Shown: in pieces, positions 17,817 through 26,688 of the stretch
How the letters are laid out: every line of letters begins with the position of its first letter
Numbering within the stretch: position 1 is the first letter of the stretch
Assembly (NCBI GenBank): GCA_965662365.1
Contig: CBFIHR010000011.1
Coordinates: 10,607 to 74,606 of the forward strand
Direction of reading: 5' to 3'
DNA from: CAWVWD01 sp965662365
Lineage (GTDB): Bacteria > Bacteroidota > Bacteroidia > Chitinophagales > Saprospiraceae
Length of the DNA stretch: 64,000 nucleotides
Made by a program: the position numbers and the translations under genes
Notes under the pieces: model-generated
Database searches by the model: none
The model's input: only the letters and a program-made list of their open reading frames with translations
Told to the model about the DNA's origin: nothing

Positions 17817-18419
17817 ATGAAAATAATGAACGTTATTTTAATAATAGTAGGAATTGTTGTTGCGGCATTCCTCGCCATACAATTATTTGCGATGAGTAGT
17901 CAAAAAAGCATCGAGACATATCCTTTCAAAGTCGTAAAAACATACGATAATTTTGAAATACGGAATTACGAAGCGAGTTTATTCACGGCGGTAAAATTGT
18001 CCTCTAACGAATACAGCAAGGTGTCGAGTTCTGGCTTTTCAATTTTAGCAGGTTATATTTTTGGAGGTAACGAAACGAATGAAAAAATTGCCATGACTTC
18101 ACCAGTTGCGATGACCTTAGAAGATTCGATGACGATGATGTTTATGGTACCTCAAAAGTTTAATAAAGAGAACTTACCACGACCGAATCAATCTCAAATA
18201 GAATTTAAAGAAGAACCTGCTAAAACCGTCGCTGCGATTAGATTTGGAGGCTGGGCAAATGACGAAAAAATTGAAAAATATAAGCAAAAACTGATAGCAG
18301 AATTAGATAAAAATGGAATTGAATATACGAACCGTTTTTATCTACTGGGATACAATCCGCCTTACGAAATATTAAATCGAAAAAATGAAATTATTGTGGA
18401 GTTAAAAAGCGAAGTTTGA
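17817..18419 (+). CDS. SOUL/heme-binding family protein, membrane anchored
   Basis: 200 residues. The N-terminal hydrophobic segment (about residues 3-26) is an uncleaved anchor or a signal peptide. The rest is the SOUL domain: YDNFEIRNYEASLFTAV, GFSILAGYIFGGNETNEKIAMTSPVAMT, MFMVPQKF, and a closing YNPPYEILNRKNEIIVEL. SOUL proteins bind heme or tetrapyrrole in animals and plants; in bacteria the function is mostly unstudied. Single gene with a strong terminator at 18481. Confidence 0.9.
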   Translation: MKIMNVILIIVGIVVAAFLAIQLFAMSSQKSIETYPFKVVKTYDNFEIRNYEASLFTAVKLSSNEYSKVSSSGFSILAGYIFGGNETNEKIAMTSPVAMTLEDSMTMMFMVPQKFNKENLPRPNQSQIEFKEEPAKTVAAIRFGGWANDEKIEKYKQKLIAELDKNGIEYTNRFYLLGYNPPYEILNRKNEIIVELKSEV

Positions 18420-18480
18420 GGCGTTAGTCAGAAAGGCTCGTGCTTATAACACAGTGATTTTTTGGATTGTTTCTATTTAA

Positions 18481-18516
18481 AAAAGTCATCTCCGATACTT
18501 TGGAGATGACTTTTTT
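18481..18516. terminator. Bidirectional terminator between SOUL and Lon-domain genes
   Basis: AAAAGTCATCTCC (18481-18493) pairs perfectly with 18502-18514. A T run follows on the plus strand and A/T-rich sequence flanks the other side, suiting the two convergent genes. Confidence 0.85.
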
Positions 18517-18568
18517 GTTTTTTACGGTTTGTAAAAAATCATAGGACCGTTCCTATTTCGAAAATTGC

Positions 18569-19219
18569 TTATAAGTCAGTTATTTTGAAATCAGGTGGCA
18601 GTAAGTTTTTAAAATGTCCGTTGAGTTTAGCTTTTCGTTGTAGCTCTTGCATTTTTTGCACAGTCGGAATGAAGGTTTCCAAATGATTAAAGACAAATTC
18701 CTGTCTGGCTTTTTCTGATGTAATTGTCAATAATTGAAATTCTTGTATTTGTGAGAAGCCCAAGTAGTGACCGAAGTTGAACATCATCAATTCATCAATT
18801 GACGGGATTTCTTTATTGATGTTCAGGAGCTCGTATAAAACAATCATTTTTTCTTGAATCTGCAAGGCTAAATAAGCATCTCTATCGTCATAATTGTATT
18901 CTAAAGGCTCTACGACAGCGGCAGAGTACAATTTGTCAGGTAGATTTTGGCGGACTTCTTTTATGTTGTAAATTTTTTCAGTGGCCTGTGTTTTAGCATC
19001 TAATTTTCCGTCCTCGTATATTTTTGTGATTTCTGTTAGGCGCACCTCTGCGACTGTTGGCATCAGCCGATTTTTATTATAAAAAGGAATACAAAAGGAA
19101 ATATTATCATTTTGGCACTCATGAATTAGCTGTTTGTATCGTGGCTCAAACACATGGAGATTGACTTTTTCATTCGGAAAGACAACCATACGCAGTGGAA
19201 ATATCGGTAATAATTGCAT
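18569..19219 (-). CDS. Lon N-terminal (LON substrate-binding) domain protein
   Basis: 216 residues. It opens with LLPIFPLRMVVFPNEKVNLHVFEPRYKQL, split here as LLPIFPLRMVVFP and HVFEPRYKQL, the hallmark of the stand-alone LON substrate-binding domain. No ATPase or protease part of Lon is present, and the length is usual for this stand-alone family. Role unknown; possibly substrate recognition for a protease. It lies 53 bases downstream of the VanZ-like gene on the same strand, so the two are probably co-transcribed. Confidence 0.9.
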   Translation of the reverse strand: MQLLPIFPLRMVVFPNEKVNLHVFEPRYKQLIHECQNDNISFCIPFYNKNRLMPTVAEVRLTEITKIYEDGKLDAKTQATEKIYNIKEVRQNLPDKLYSAAVVEPLEYNYDDRDAYLALQIQEKMIVLYELLNINKEIPSIDELMMFNFGHYLGFSQIQEFQLLTITSEKARQEFVFNHLETFIPTVQKMQELQRKAKLNGHFKNLLPPDFKITDL

Positions 19220-19272
19220 GATATTTTTTTGTTTTTCTTAACAGTCTAATTTATTAAATTGTTCGCCTCTTT

Positions 19273-19662
19273 TCACCTTTTATCTTGTGAGATAATGATT
19301 AAACTCACCGTCAAAATTCCCAAATAATTGGCGGACAAATCTAATAACTCAAAACTTCGAGTCGAGATAAATATTTGACTAAATTCTTCAATTGTCATTA
19401 TGATAAAAATGAGTGTTGAGCCTAAGAGCCATTTTCGATTAAAAAATGTAAATCTCCGAAAATGCGTCAAGAAATTGACGACGTAAGCCAGTGAACCGAT
19501 TAGCATAAAGTGAATCAATTTATCACCGTAAGGAATTGCCTTAATATATTGACCCACAAAACCCAAAGATTGTGTTGTCGCTCCAGTAATTATTAAAATA
19601 ATCAATAAAATGAAGAGATAAGCGAATTGTTTTTTGATGGATTGTTTGATGGATTTTTTCAT
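19273..19662 (-). CDS. VanZ-like membrane protein
   Basis: 129 residues from the ATG at 19660-19662. A start 14 codons upstream is possible but adds only a polar tail. Four membrane segments, and the VanZ-type motifs GDKLIHFMLIGSLAY and EEFSQIF, with DLSANYLG near the end. VanZ gives low-level teicoplanin resistance in enterococci; most bacterial homologues have no known function. First gene of a probable pair with the LON-domain protein. Confidence 0.85.
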   Translation of the reverse strand: MKKSIKQSIKKQFAYLFILLIILIITGATTQSLGFVGQYIKAIPYGDKLIHFMLIGSLAYVVNFLTHFRRFTFFNRKWLLGSTLIFIIMTIEEFSQIFISTRSFELLDLSANYLGILTVSLIIISQDKR

Positions 19663-19858
19663 TTGTTTTTCTTTTTTAAAGGGATTTATTAATCTAATAG
19701 CCACAATAATACAATTATTTTTAAAGTTAAATCATTAAAAAACAAACTATTAGTAAATAACGCAGTGTACGACCTTTTAAATCGATACTTAACAATTTTG
19801 AAAAGATATAATAGTGATTACAGGTTGTAATTATGTGTTAAACAAAAACAGACAAATC

Positions 19859-20389
19859 ATGCTTATCAAACACATTGCTATCATGCTGTTAGGTATTTTC
19901 AGTATGATACCCTCTAATGAGGTTACCATGAAAAATAAGGCGACCGGTTCGGATTATTCTCAGGCAGAAGCCGACGAAATGGTCAAGCGGCACAATTATT
20001 ATCGTGCAGAAGTTGGTGTCGCCGACCTAAAATGGTCAAATAAAGTTGCTCAATATGCTCAAAAATGGGCAAATCATCTGGCAACGACTGGTTGTGAGTT
20101 AGAACACAGCACCTCGGGTGAATACGGGGAAAATTTATTTTGGGGATACGGCGGCAGCTACACGCCTACCTACGTTTCTGATGCTTGGGCAAGTGAAAAA
20201 GCCTATTGGAAAGGTGGAAAAGTAACGGCACGAAACTATATTAAGGTTGGTCATTATACACAAATGATTTGGTATCGCACGACAGAAGTAGGTTGTGGAA
20301 AAGCCGTTTGTTCAGACGGTAGTGTTATCGTCGTTTGTAGTTATAACCCACCCGGAAATCGGATCGGACAAGACCCGACAGGAAGGTAA
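19859..20389 (+). CDS. CAP-domain (SCP/PR-1) exported protein
   Basis: 176 residues counted from the ATG at 19859; a GTG 45 bases upstream is in frame but precedes the signal-like segment (MLIKHIAIMLLGIFSM). The CAP domain spans about residues 38-170, with CAP signatures GHYTQMIWYRTTEVGCG and VVCSYNPPGN, the His/Glu pairs of the CAP cavity (EHS, GENLFWG, GHYTQ) and four Cys suited to two disulfides. CAP proteins of plants and animals act outside the cell; the bacterial ones are poorly understood. Probably periplasmic or secreted. Closed by a terminator at 20426. Confidence 0.88.
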   Translation: MLIKHIAIMLLGIFSMIPSNEVTMKNKATGSDYSQAEADEMVKRHNYYRAEVGVADLKWSNKVAQYAQKWANHLATTGCELEHSTSGEYGENLFWGYGGSYTPTYVSDAWASEKAYWKGGKVTARNYIKVGHYTQMIWYRTTEVGCGKAVCSDGSVIVVCSYNPPGNRIGQDPTGR

Positions 20390-20425
20390 TTTTTTGATTG
20401 ATAATCAAATCAATTAAATTAATGG

Positions 20426-20460
20426 AAATGCGAAATGACTTTGGTTATTTCGCATTTTTA
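20426..20460 (+). terminator. Terminator of the CAP-domain gene
   Basis: AAATGCGAAAT (20426-20436) pairs with ATTTCGCATTT (20447-20457), then TT and T-rich sequence. 36 bases after the stop. Confidence 0.75.
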
Positions 20461-20570
20461 GTTTTTAAGAATGATGCGCATCAATGTGCTAAAGCCATTA
20501 TTTCTAATCAAATAAAATGTATATTTAGCGGTTGATTTTAATTTAAAATAACTAAAAAATTACGAACTAC

Positions 20571-21863
20571 ATGAAGTACAAACCACTTTCATCAAAATTA
20601 TTTAAACAAAATAGAAAGCGATTTATCCAACATTTAGCACCAGGGGCGATTGCTGTTTTTCATGCCAATGACTTAATGCCTCGAAGTGGAGATGCGTATC
20701 ACAAGTTTCGTCAAAATGCTGATTTATACTACCTTTCGGGGTTGGATCAAGAAGAAGTCGTTATAGCTTTATTTCCAGATTGTGTGAACCCAAAATGGCG
20801 AGAAGTTGTCTTTACGAAGCGGACAAATGAGAAAATTGCGATTTGGGAAGGTGAAAAATATACAAAAGAGGAAGTCCGAAAAGTATCGGGGATTCAGTCC
20901 GTGTATTGGCTCGAAGATATGGATAGAGTTTTGACAGAAATGTTAATTTTATCGAAAGTTATTTATTTAAATGGCAATGAAAATACTCGCTTTCGTTCGG
21001 CTGTCCCCTCTAAAGATATACGATTTTTAGAAGATATTAAGCGTACTTTTCCGTTTCATCGTATTGAACGTTCGCAACCGATTATGAAACAACTGCGAAT
21101 GATTAAATCTGATATTGAAATTGGTGCAATCCAAAAAGCGGTGGATTTGACCGAAAAAGCATTTCGTAGAGTGATGAAATTCACGAAACCTGGCGTGATG
21201 GAATACGAAATCGAAGCGGAAATGACCCATGAGTTTATTCGAAATGGTGCGACAGGTCACGCCTATGAGCCGATCATCGCCAGTGGTGCAAATGCTTGCG
21301 TGTTGCATTATGTAGAAAACAACCGACCATGTAAAGATGGCGATTTATTATTGATGGATTTTGGGGCAGAATATGCGAATTATGCCGCAGATATGACTCG
21401 AACGATTCCTGTAAACGGGAAATTTACGAAGCGGCAAAAGAAAGTGTATAAAGCGGTGCTGAACGTCATGCGAGCATCAACACAAATGCTTCGACCAGGA
21501 ACAACAGTTGATAAATATCATAAAGAAGTGGGTAAAATTATGGAATCCGAGTTGATTCGAATCGGTTTGCTGGACAAAACGGACGTTAAAAATCAATCAA
21601 AAGATAATCCGTTGTATAAAAAGTATTTCATGCACGGCACATCGCATCATCTGGGGTTAGATGTCCATGATATCGGAAATTTCTTCGCAGAAATTCAGCC
21701 TGGAATGGTGTTTACTTGTGAGCCGGGGATTTATATTCGTGAGGAAGGTATTGGTATTCGATTGGAAGATGATATTGTAGTGACAGACGGCGACCCGATT
21801 AATATGATGAAAAATATTCCTGTAGAACCGAAGGATATCGAAGATTGTATGCACTCGAAGTGA
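20571..21863 (+). CDS. pepP: Xaa-Pro aminopeptidase (aminopeptidase P)
   Basis: 430 residues. N-terminal creatinase-like domain (about 1-170, with SGDAYHKFRQNADLYYLSG), then the pita-bread M24 domain. Metal ligands can be read: Asp263 and Asp274 in LMDFGAEYANYAADMTR, His359 in HGTSHHLGLDVHD, and Glu in CEPGIY and in GIRLEDDIVV. Spacing agrees with E. coli PepP (Asp260, Asp271, His354, Glu383, Glu406). It removes N-terminal residues preceding proline, in the cytoplasm. Single gene. Confidence 0.96.
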   Translation: MKYKPLSSKLFKQNRKRFIQHLAPGAIAVFHANDLMPRSGDAYHKFRQNADLYYLSGLDQEEVVIALFPDCVNPKWREVVFTKRTNEKIAIWEGEKYTKEEVRKVSGIQSVYWLEDMDRVLTEMLILSKVIYLNGNENTRFRSAVPSKDIRFLEDIKRTFPFHRIERSQPIMKQLRMIKSDIEIGAIQKAVDLTEKAFRRVMKFTKPGVMEYEIEAEMTHEFIRNGATGHAYEPIIASGANACVLHYVENNRPCKDGDLLLMDFGAEYANYAADMTRTIPVNGKFTKRQKKVYKAVLNVMRASTQMLRPGTTVDKYHKEVGKIMESELIRIGLLDKTDVKNQSKDNPLYKKYFMHGTSHHLGLDVHDIGNFFAEIQPGMVFTCEPGIYIREEGIGIRLEDDIVVTDGDPINMMKNIPVEPKDIEDCMHSK

Positions 21864-22064
21864 TAGAAATTTGAAAATATTGGTTAGGCTTGAGTGAGGT
21901 TGTGTCAAAAATCAGGAAACATCGATTTATTGGTTAGGAGCAAATTTTATTTTTATAGAATAAGATTTATAATCAATAAAACTGGTCCTTTTGAGGCAAC
22001 CTCATTACTATCTGTTTTCATAAATAAGCGTAGTAGTTTTCAAAATTTTATAGGTTTTTCGGTA

Positions 22065-22832
22065 TCAAATATGTAACTGCAGACCATCGTACGCCAGCGT
22101 AATATTTTTAGGTAAGGTTTTAATTACATCATGATGTTTTCCTAAACGATGACTTAAATGCGTCAAATAGGTCATTTCAGGATTGATTTTTTGAGCTAAC
22201 TCAATGGCTTCGTCAATCGTCAAATGTGAAATATGTTGCTGTCGTTGCAAAGCACCTAAGACAAGAATTTTCGTCCCTTTCACTTTTTCTAATTCTTCGT
22301 CCGAAATCGTTTTAATGTCCGTCAAATATGTAAAATCATTGAATCGAAAACCAATAACTGGCAGTTTGTAATGCATTACTTCAATCGGAATAATACGTTG
22401 TCCTGCGATTTCAAAAGGTTGAGATTTGTGCATCGGAAGTAGATTTAGTCGAGGAATACCTGGATAAGGATTCGGAGCGAAAACATACTTAAATCGTTCT
22501 CGTAAGTTTTGAATTACTCGTTCAACGGCATAAACAGGCATATCTTTTCGATGCTTAAAATTAATCGGTCGCACGTCGTCAATTCCGATAATATGGTCAT
22601 TGTGTTCGTGTGTAATCAATACGGCTTCGATATCTTGCACCTTTCCTCGTAACATTTGTTGACGAAAGTCAGGGCCGGTATCGACGACGATATTTTTACC
22701 ATCATCCAGAGTCACCATTATTGCACAACGCAACCTTTTATCTTTGTCGTCTTTCGACAAACACGCGTTACAATCACAACCGATAATCGGAACACCCTGT
22801 GATGTTCCCGTTCCTAAAAAGGTGATTTTCAT
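22065..22832 (-). CDS. PhnP-like MBL-fold metallo-hydrolase
   Basis: 255 residues with a metallo-beta-lactamase fold of the PhnP/cyclic phosphodiesterase branch: FLGTGTSQGVPIIGCDCNAC at the start (GTGTSxGVP and a CxCxxC-like cluster), VVDTGPDFRQQML, the metal loop ITHEHNDHIIGIDD, and TYLTHLSHRLG near the end. The family hydrolyses cyclic phosphodiesters or related esters. In Bacteroidota it stands outside any phn operon, as here, so a phosphonate role should not be assumed. Follows the 93-residue protein by 75 bases on the same strand. Confidence 0.92.
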   Translation of the reverse strand: MKITFLGTGTSQGVPIIGCDCNACLSKDDKDKRLRCAIMVTLDDGKNIVVDTGPDFRQQMLRGKVQDIEAVLITHEHNDHIIGIDDVRPINFKHRKDMPVYAVERVIQNLRERFKYVFAPNPYPGIPRLNLLPMHKSQPFEIAGQRIIPIEVMHYKLPVIGFRFNDFTYLTDIKTISDEELEKVKGTKILVLGALQRQQHISHLTIDEAIELAQKINPEMTYLTHLSHRLGKHHDVIKTLPKNITLAYDGLQLHI

Positions 22833-22907
22833 TTTATGTATGAATGTTTAACTGTTTGAATATTCTAATAATTATTGAAGACGCTAACAGTTGCATATTA
22901 GGACATT

Positions 22908-23189
22908 TTACTTTTTCTGTTCAATGTATTGTGGTACAACTTCGAGGAGAAACTTTTGAGATTTTTTCGTTAGTTCTGTTTTATCGATTTCAGTTGTATC
23001 TAAGATGTCGATTAAACAGTTTATTTTTGCTTCCGTATCAAAAAACTTATTGATAATAACGATTTTTTGATTTTTGACCATGCAATAACCGGATTGAAAA
23101 CTACCTTTTTCATAACGAATCGTATATTGCAACTCTTCAAAAATCGCTTCAAACTTTTTGAGTGTATAATTTGTATATTTTAACATCAA
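22908..23189 (-). CDS. Conserved small protein next to the PhnP-like hydrolase
   Basis: 93 residues (possibly 92 from the second Met). The sequence type YEKGSFQSGYCMV...VIINKFFDTE is one I associate with short Bacteroidota proteins of unknown function found beside PhnP-like hydrolases. No signal peptide or membrane segment. Co-transcription with the hydrolase is likely from spacing. Function unknown. Confidence 0.75.
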   Translation of the reverse strand: MMLKYTNYTLKKFEAIFEELQYTIRYEKGSFQSGYCMVKNQKIVIINKFFDTEAKINCLIDILDTTEIDKTELTKKSQKFLLEVVPQYIEQKK

Positions 23190-23201
23190 TATGAACTGTC
23201 A

Positions 23202-23264
23202 ACTGTTAAGTATTAATTATCGGAATATTGTTGATACAATAGTTAATATTTAATACTTAACAGT
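23202..23264. repeat. 15-bp inverted repeat with 33-base centre
   Basis: ACTGTTAAGTATTAA (23202-23216) is the exact reverse complement of 23250-23264. AACTG/CAGTT outside extends the pairing with a bulge. It lies in the leader side of the minus-strand pair (22908/22065) and upstream of the plus-strand barrel gene. Confidence 0.55.
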
Positions 23265-23323
23265 CAGTTTAGTTGCAAATATCGTTATCTAAAAGAATAT
23301 TTAATAAAATAATAAATTGTGAA

Positions 23324-23385
23324 TTATGAGTTGTTAATAATCGTGAGAACGATAAGACCTACAACCTGTAACTCGCAACTCATAA
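23324..23385. repeat. 10-bp inverted repeat ending 10 bases before a start codon
   Basis: TTATGAGTTG (23324-23333) pairs with CAACTCATAA (23376-23385), with ATCGT/ACGAT nested inside. It ends 10 bases before the ATG of the barrel gene, so it would fold in the leader RNA and might affect translation. Confidence 0.5.
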
Positions 23386-23395
23386 CAGTGAAAAT

Positions 23396-23998
23396 ATGAA
23401 ACGCTTACTTTTTAGTTTTTTAATATTGACCATTCCATTTTTGAGTTTTGCACAAGAAGGCACTTTCAGAGCTGGTCTTATCGGTGGATTCAACGCCTCT
23501 CAAATTGATGGAGATTTATTAGCAGGTTACAATAAGTTCGGTTTAGTGGCGGGCGCAACGGTTTCCGTAGAAATTGCAGAACGTTGGCGACCGAGTGTCG
23601 AGGTCTTATATACTCAAAAGGGTAGCCGAAGCTCTGCTGATGAAACAATTATTTATGGTGCATTTACTCGATTTAGTCTTGATTATGTTGAGATTCCGCT
23701 TATGATGAATTATATAGATGGCGGTTTCATGCTGAATGCAGGAATTTCTTACAGTCGGATTGTTCAATTAAGGGAAATTACTGTTGACGAAATAGATTTA
23801 ATAGATTTAGAAGGCACTAATTTTAACCAAAACAATGCGAGTTTATTAGCAGGAATTGGGTATTTTTTCGGAAAATGGGGCGTAGAAGCACGGTATTCTT
23901 ATTCACCGTTTTCAATCGTTGATCATAAAAATTCGCCAACTTTTGGTCAACCTTATGTTTTAAAATCCTTGTCTTTCAGAACGATTTATATGTTCTAA
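23396..23998 (+). CDS. PorT-type outer-membrane beta-barrel protein
   Basis: 200 residues. The signal peptide is cut after SFAQ (about residue 19). The mature part starts with FRAGLIGGFNASQIDGD, then alternating beta strands (RPSVEVLYTQKG, LDYVEIPLMMNY, FMLNAGISYSRIV, WGVEARYSYSPF), the pattern of the OMP_b-brl_2/PorT-like eight-stranded barrels, ending in an aromatic residue (IYMF) as outer-membrane proteins do. Function unknown. Terminator at 24002. Confidence 0.85.
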   Translation: MKRLLFSFLILTIPFLSFAQEGTFRAGLIGGFNASQIDGDLLAGYNKFGLVAGATVSVEIAERWRPSVEVLYTQKGSRSSADETIIYGAFTRFSLDYVEIPLMMNYIDGGFMLNAGISYSRIVQLREITVDEIDLIDLEGTNFNQNNASLLAGIGYFFGKWGVEARYSYSPFSIVDHKNSPTFGQPYVLKSLSFRTIYMF

Positions 23999-24001
23999 AA
24001 A

Positions 24002-24040
24002 CTGCTTACTGGCCGCAAGTAAGTTGTGGCCAGTAAGCAG
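24002..24040 (+). terminator. Hairpin after the PorT-like gene
   Basis: CTGCTTACTGGCC (24002-24014) pairs perfectly with 24028-24040, starting 4 bases after the stop. It lacks a strong T-tract but is the only candidate terminator before the thioesterase gene 25 bases further on. Confidence 0.65.
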
Positions 24041-24065
24041 CAATAAAATACCAGTAACCAGAATT

Positions 24066-24812
24066 ATGTCCAAATTTTATAAAATAGCAAAGTTTCAAGT
24101 ACGTGCCAACGAGATTGATGTTAATGGAAAAGTCGCATTTCATAACTTAGTGAATTACTTTCAAGAAGCTGCGTGGCTTCATGTGATTGATTTGAACATT
24201 ACAGGGGAGGAAATGCTTAAGTACGACCTGATGTGGGTGTTGAATCGTATGAAAATCGAAGTTTTTGATTATCCAAAACTGCATGAAACCGTCACGGTCA
24301 AAACCTTTCCTTCGGGGTTTGACAAATATTTTTTTTATCGAGATTTGCAATTATATAATGCGAATAATGAACTCATTGCTCAAGCGACTTCAACTTGGCT
24401 TTTGGTGAATGTAAAAACCCGTCGTTTGTCTATTGTTCCTGATTTTTTGAAGGAAATGGTACAAGAAATCAATATTGAAAAAGAACGATTACCTATTGCA
24501 AAAGGAAAAATTCCAAAAATAAAAGAAGCCGATTTTCAGTCAAAAGTAGCTGTAAAATGGTTCTGTCTAGATACCAATAATCATGTGAATCATATTCATT
24601 ATTTTCGTTGGATTTTGGAGGAGCTACCAACTATTGTGCATCAGACACAGTCGGTAAAAAGTATGGATATTATTATGAAATCGGAGGCTACATTGGGCGA
24701 AAGCCTAACTGTACAAACAATTGATAATCAAGATGATACCTATACACATCAGGTTTTGAATGAAGATGGAAAAGTAGTTATTCAAGCGATTTCGGTTTTT
24801 GGTACGGAATAG
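24066..24812 (+). CDS. Acyl-ACP thioesterase
   Basis: 248 residues from the ATG at 24066; an upstream in-frame ATG at 24024 lies inside the terminator hairpin and is rejected. Two hot-dog domains are visible: the first with EIDVNGKVAFHNLVNYFQEAA in two pieces (EIDVNGKVAFHNL, VNYFQEAAW) and WVLNRM, the second with CLDTNNHVNHIHYFRWI, where the Asn-His-Glu type catalytic set of the FatA/FatB family is expected. It releases fatty acids from acyl carrier protein in the cytoplasm. Single gene. Confidence 0.92.
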   Translation: MSKFYKIAKFQVRANEIDVNGKVAFHNLVNYFQEAAWLHVIDLNITGEEMLKYDLMWVLNRMKIEVFDYPKLHETVTVKTFPSGFDKYFFYRDLQLYNANNELIAQATSTWLLVNVKTRRLSIVPDFLKEMVQEINIEKERLPIAKGKIPKIKEADFQSKVAVKWFCLDTNNHVNHIHYFRWILEELPTIVHQTQSVKSMDIIMKSEATLGESLTVQTIDNQDDTYTHQVLNEDGKVVIQAISVFGTE

Positions 24813-25031
24813 TCATCGAGCGAATGATTTTATTGATTATGAGTAGAAAATAAGCTATTCGAAAGATTCAATATGTCCACTTAATAACTTGTTTGTGGTA
24901 AGGTTAATTTAATCGTTTTTGGTCGTACAAAAAACCTTTTTTATCTATCGAATTTTGGAGGCGCTACGATTATAGGCACTTTTGAGATGTTTTATTAATA
25001 GAAAATTTTATCATAAAAAATAATCAGTTAA

Positions 25032-26600
25032 ATGAAAAATATTTGGTTAGTTGTAGTGTGTGCTGTTGCAATGATGGGACTTTTTGCTTGTAATAGTGGC
25101 AGTTTAGGATCAGCGAAATTAGGCGAAACAGCAGCATCTGCTGTACCTGAAAATTCGGCAATGGTTGTCGGCATCAATTTAAAGAACTTGATGGATAAAG
25201 CGGATATGGACGCTGTGAAAGAAATGGATTTTTATAAAGATATGGTTGCAGAGGCGGCTCGTCAACAAGGCGAAACGATGGCAAAAATCTTAGAAAGTCC
25301 TGAAAAATCAGGTGTTGACTTGAATGAAAATGCGTATTTCTTTATGAATATGGAGAGTAAAAATAACGGTTTATTAGGTTTTACTTTCAAAATTGCAAAT
25401 CAAGATGATTTTGAGGCATTGGTCAAAGAATCTGACATGGACGCTCAAAAAGGCAAAGGATATCAGTATGCTGTTAATAATGAAAGTGTGGTCGCTTGGG
25501 ACGGTACGATTGGATTTGTCGGTGCGATTATGGACGAATATAATGATGATAAAGCGGTATCGAAATTGTTGACAGAGGTATTCGATGGAAAATCATCAAT
25601 TGCAGATAATAAGGATGCAGCGAAAGCATTAGGCGGTAATCACGATATTAGTTATTATTTTTCAAGTTCATCTATCGTGAAGATATTTGAAGATGAACTG
25701 GCAATGAGTGAGATGTTTATTAGTAAAGATGATTTAAAAAATAATAAATTTTCGGGCTACACAGATTTTAAAAATGGAGAAATTGTAAGTCAAGCTAATT
25801 CTGAATTATCAAAGGGTTTAAAGTCAGATTTGAAAATGATTTTTGGTGAAGGATCGAACACAGATTTTTCTGAATATTTGCCGGAAGATAATTTGGTCAT
25901 GTTAATGACTGGAAAGTTAAACTTTGCAGGTATCAATCAATTATTAAAGGACAAAAATGTCAACGGAATGGCGGATTCATATATGAATGCTGTCGGATTG
26001 ACTACAAATGATATTGCGAAAGCAATTGACGGTGATATGGCTATGGTGTTGAATGCTCAAAAAAATAGTGATGAGCCGGTAGGTGTCGTAACGTTGAAAA
26101 TTGGTGATAGAAAGGCTTTTGATGAGATTTTGAATAAAGCAGAAGCGATGGGAATCCTTAGTAAAGAAAGTGATAATAGTTATGTCGTTGGTGGTATGGG
26201 AATGCCTTCAGCGAAAATGATTATTGATGGAAAAGTGATGATTTTCTCTAACGATATGGCTTATATTTCGAAAATAGAAAATGGTGGATTGAGTAAGTCA
26301 GAAAGAGTGAGTAAGGCAAGATACGATAGTGCGAATGGCGTTTTTGGAATGTATATGGACTACGCCAGTGTAGCAGAAGGCTTTGCCGGAATGAGTCCGA
26401 TGGGAATGAATACTGGCGGCATGGAAACAATGCAATATTCAATCGGTTGGGAGGAATCATCTTCTACAATCACAATGACGGATAAATCAAAAAATGCACT
26501 TCAAGTCTTAATCGAAGGTCTTAATGAATCTTATCTTGAAGCAGAAAAAGAACGCAAAGCATGGGAAGCAGAATGGGAAGCGGACGATGTGGAAATGTAA
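25032..26600 (+). CDS. DUF4836-type lipoprotein
   Basis: 522 residues with a lipoprotein signal (lipobox GLFAC, Cys20). The start of the mature protein, AVPENSAMVVGINLKNLMDKADM, given here as VPENSAMVVGINL and KNLMDKADM, is the hallmark of the Bacteroidota DUF4836 family, which is built of several alpha/beta repeats (compare VPENSAMVVGINL, LPEDNLVMLMTGKL and the block around GVVTLKIGDRKAFDEIL). Rich in Met and Lys, with an acidic coiled tail. Probably attached to the inner or outer membrane facing the periplasm; function unknown. The next gene encodes an unusual ABC ATPase, 88 bases on. Confidence 0.85.
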   Translation: MKNIWLVVVCAVAMMGLFACNSGSLGSAKLGETAASAVPENSAMVVGINLKNLMDKADMDAVKEMDFYKDMVAEAARQQGETMAKILESPEKSGVDLNENAYFFMNMESKNNGLLGFTFKIANQDDFEALVKESDMDAQKGKGYQYAVNNESVVAWDGTIGFVGAIMDEYNDDKAVSKLLTEVFDGKSSIADNKDAAKALGGNHDISYYFSSSSIVKIFEDELAMSEMFISKDDLKNNKFSGYTDFKNGEIVSQANSELSKGLKSDLKMIFGEGSNTDFSEYLPEDNLVMLMTGKLNFAGINQLLKDKNVNGMADSYMNAVGLTTNDIAKAIDGDMAMVLNAQKNSDEPVGVVTLKIGDRKAFDEILNKAEAMGILSKESDNSYVVGGMGMPSAKMIIDGKVMIFSNDMAYISKIENGGLSKSERVSKARYDSANGVFGMYMDYASVAEGFAGMSPMGMNTGGMETMQYSIGWEESSSTITMTDKSKNALQVLIEGLNESYLEAEKERKAWEAEWEADDVEM

Positions 26601-26619
26601 ATTTTTAGTTTTTTTAGTT

Positions 26620-26668
26620 TGAGTAGTTTGAGCGGTTTTAATGCGCTAAGAACTACTCAAACTACTCA
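26620..26668. repeat. 13-bp inverted repeat between DUF4836 and ABC ATPase genes
   Basis: TGAGTAGTTTGAG (26620-26632) pairs exactly with CTCAAACTACTCA (26656-26668) across 23 bases. The words AGTTTGAG and AGTAGTTTGAG are repeated. It may act as a partial terminator or an mRNA-stabilising hairpin inside a two-gene operon. Confidence 0.55.
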
Positions 26669-26688
26669 CACTGTAAAACTAATACTAA

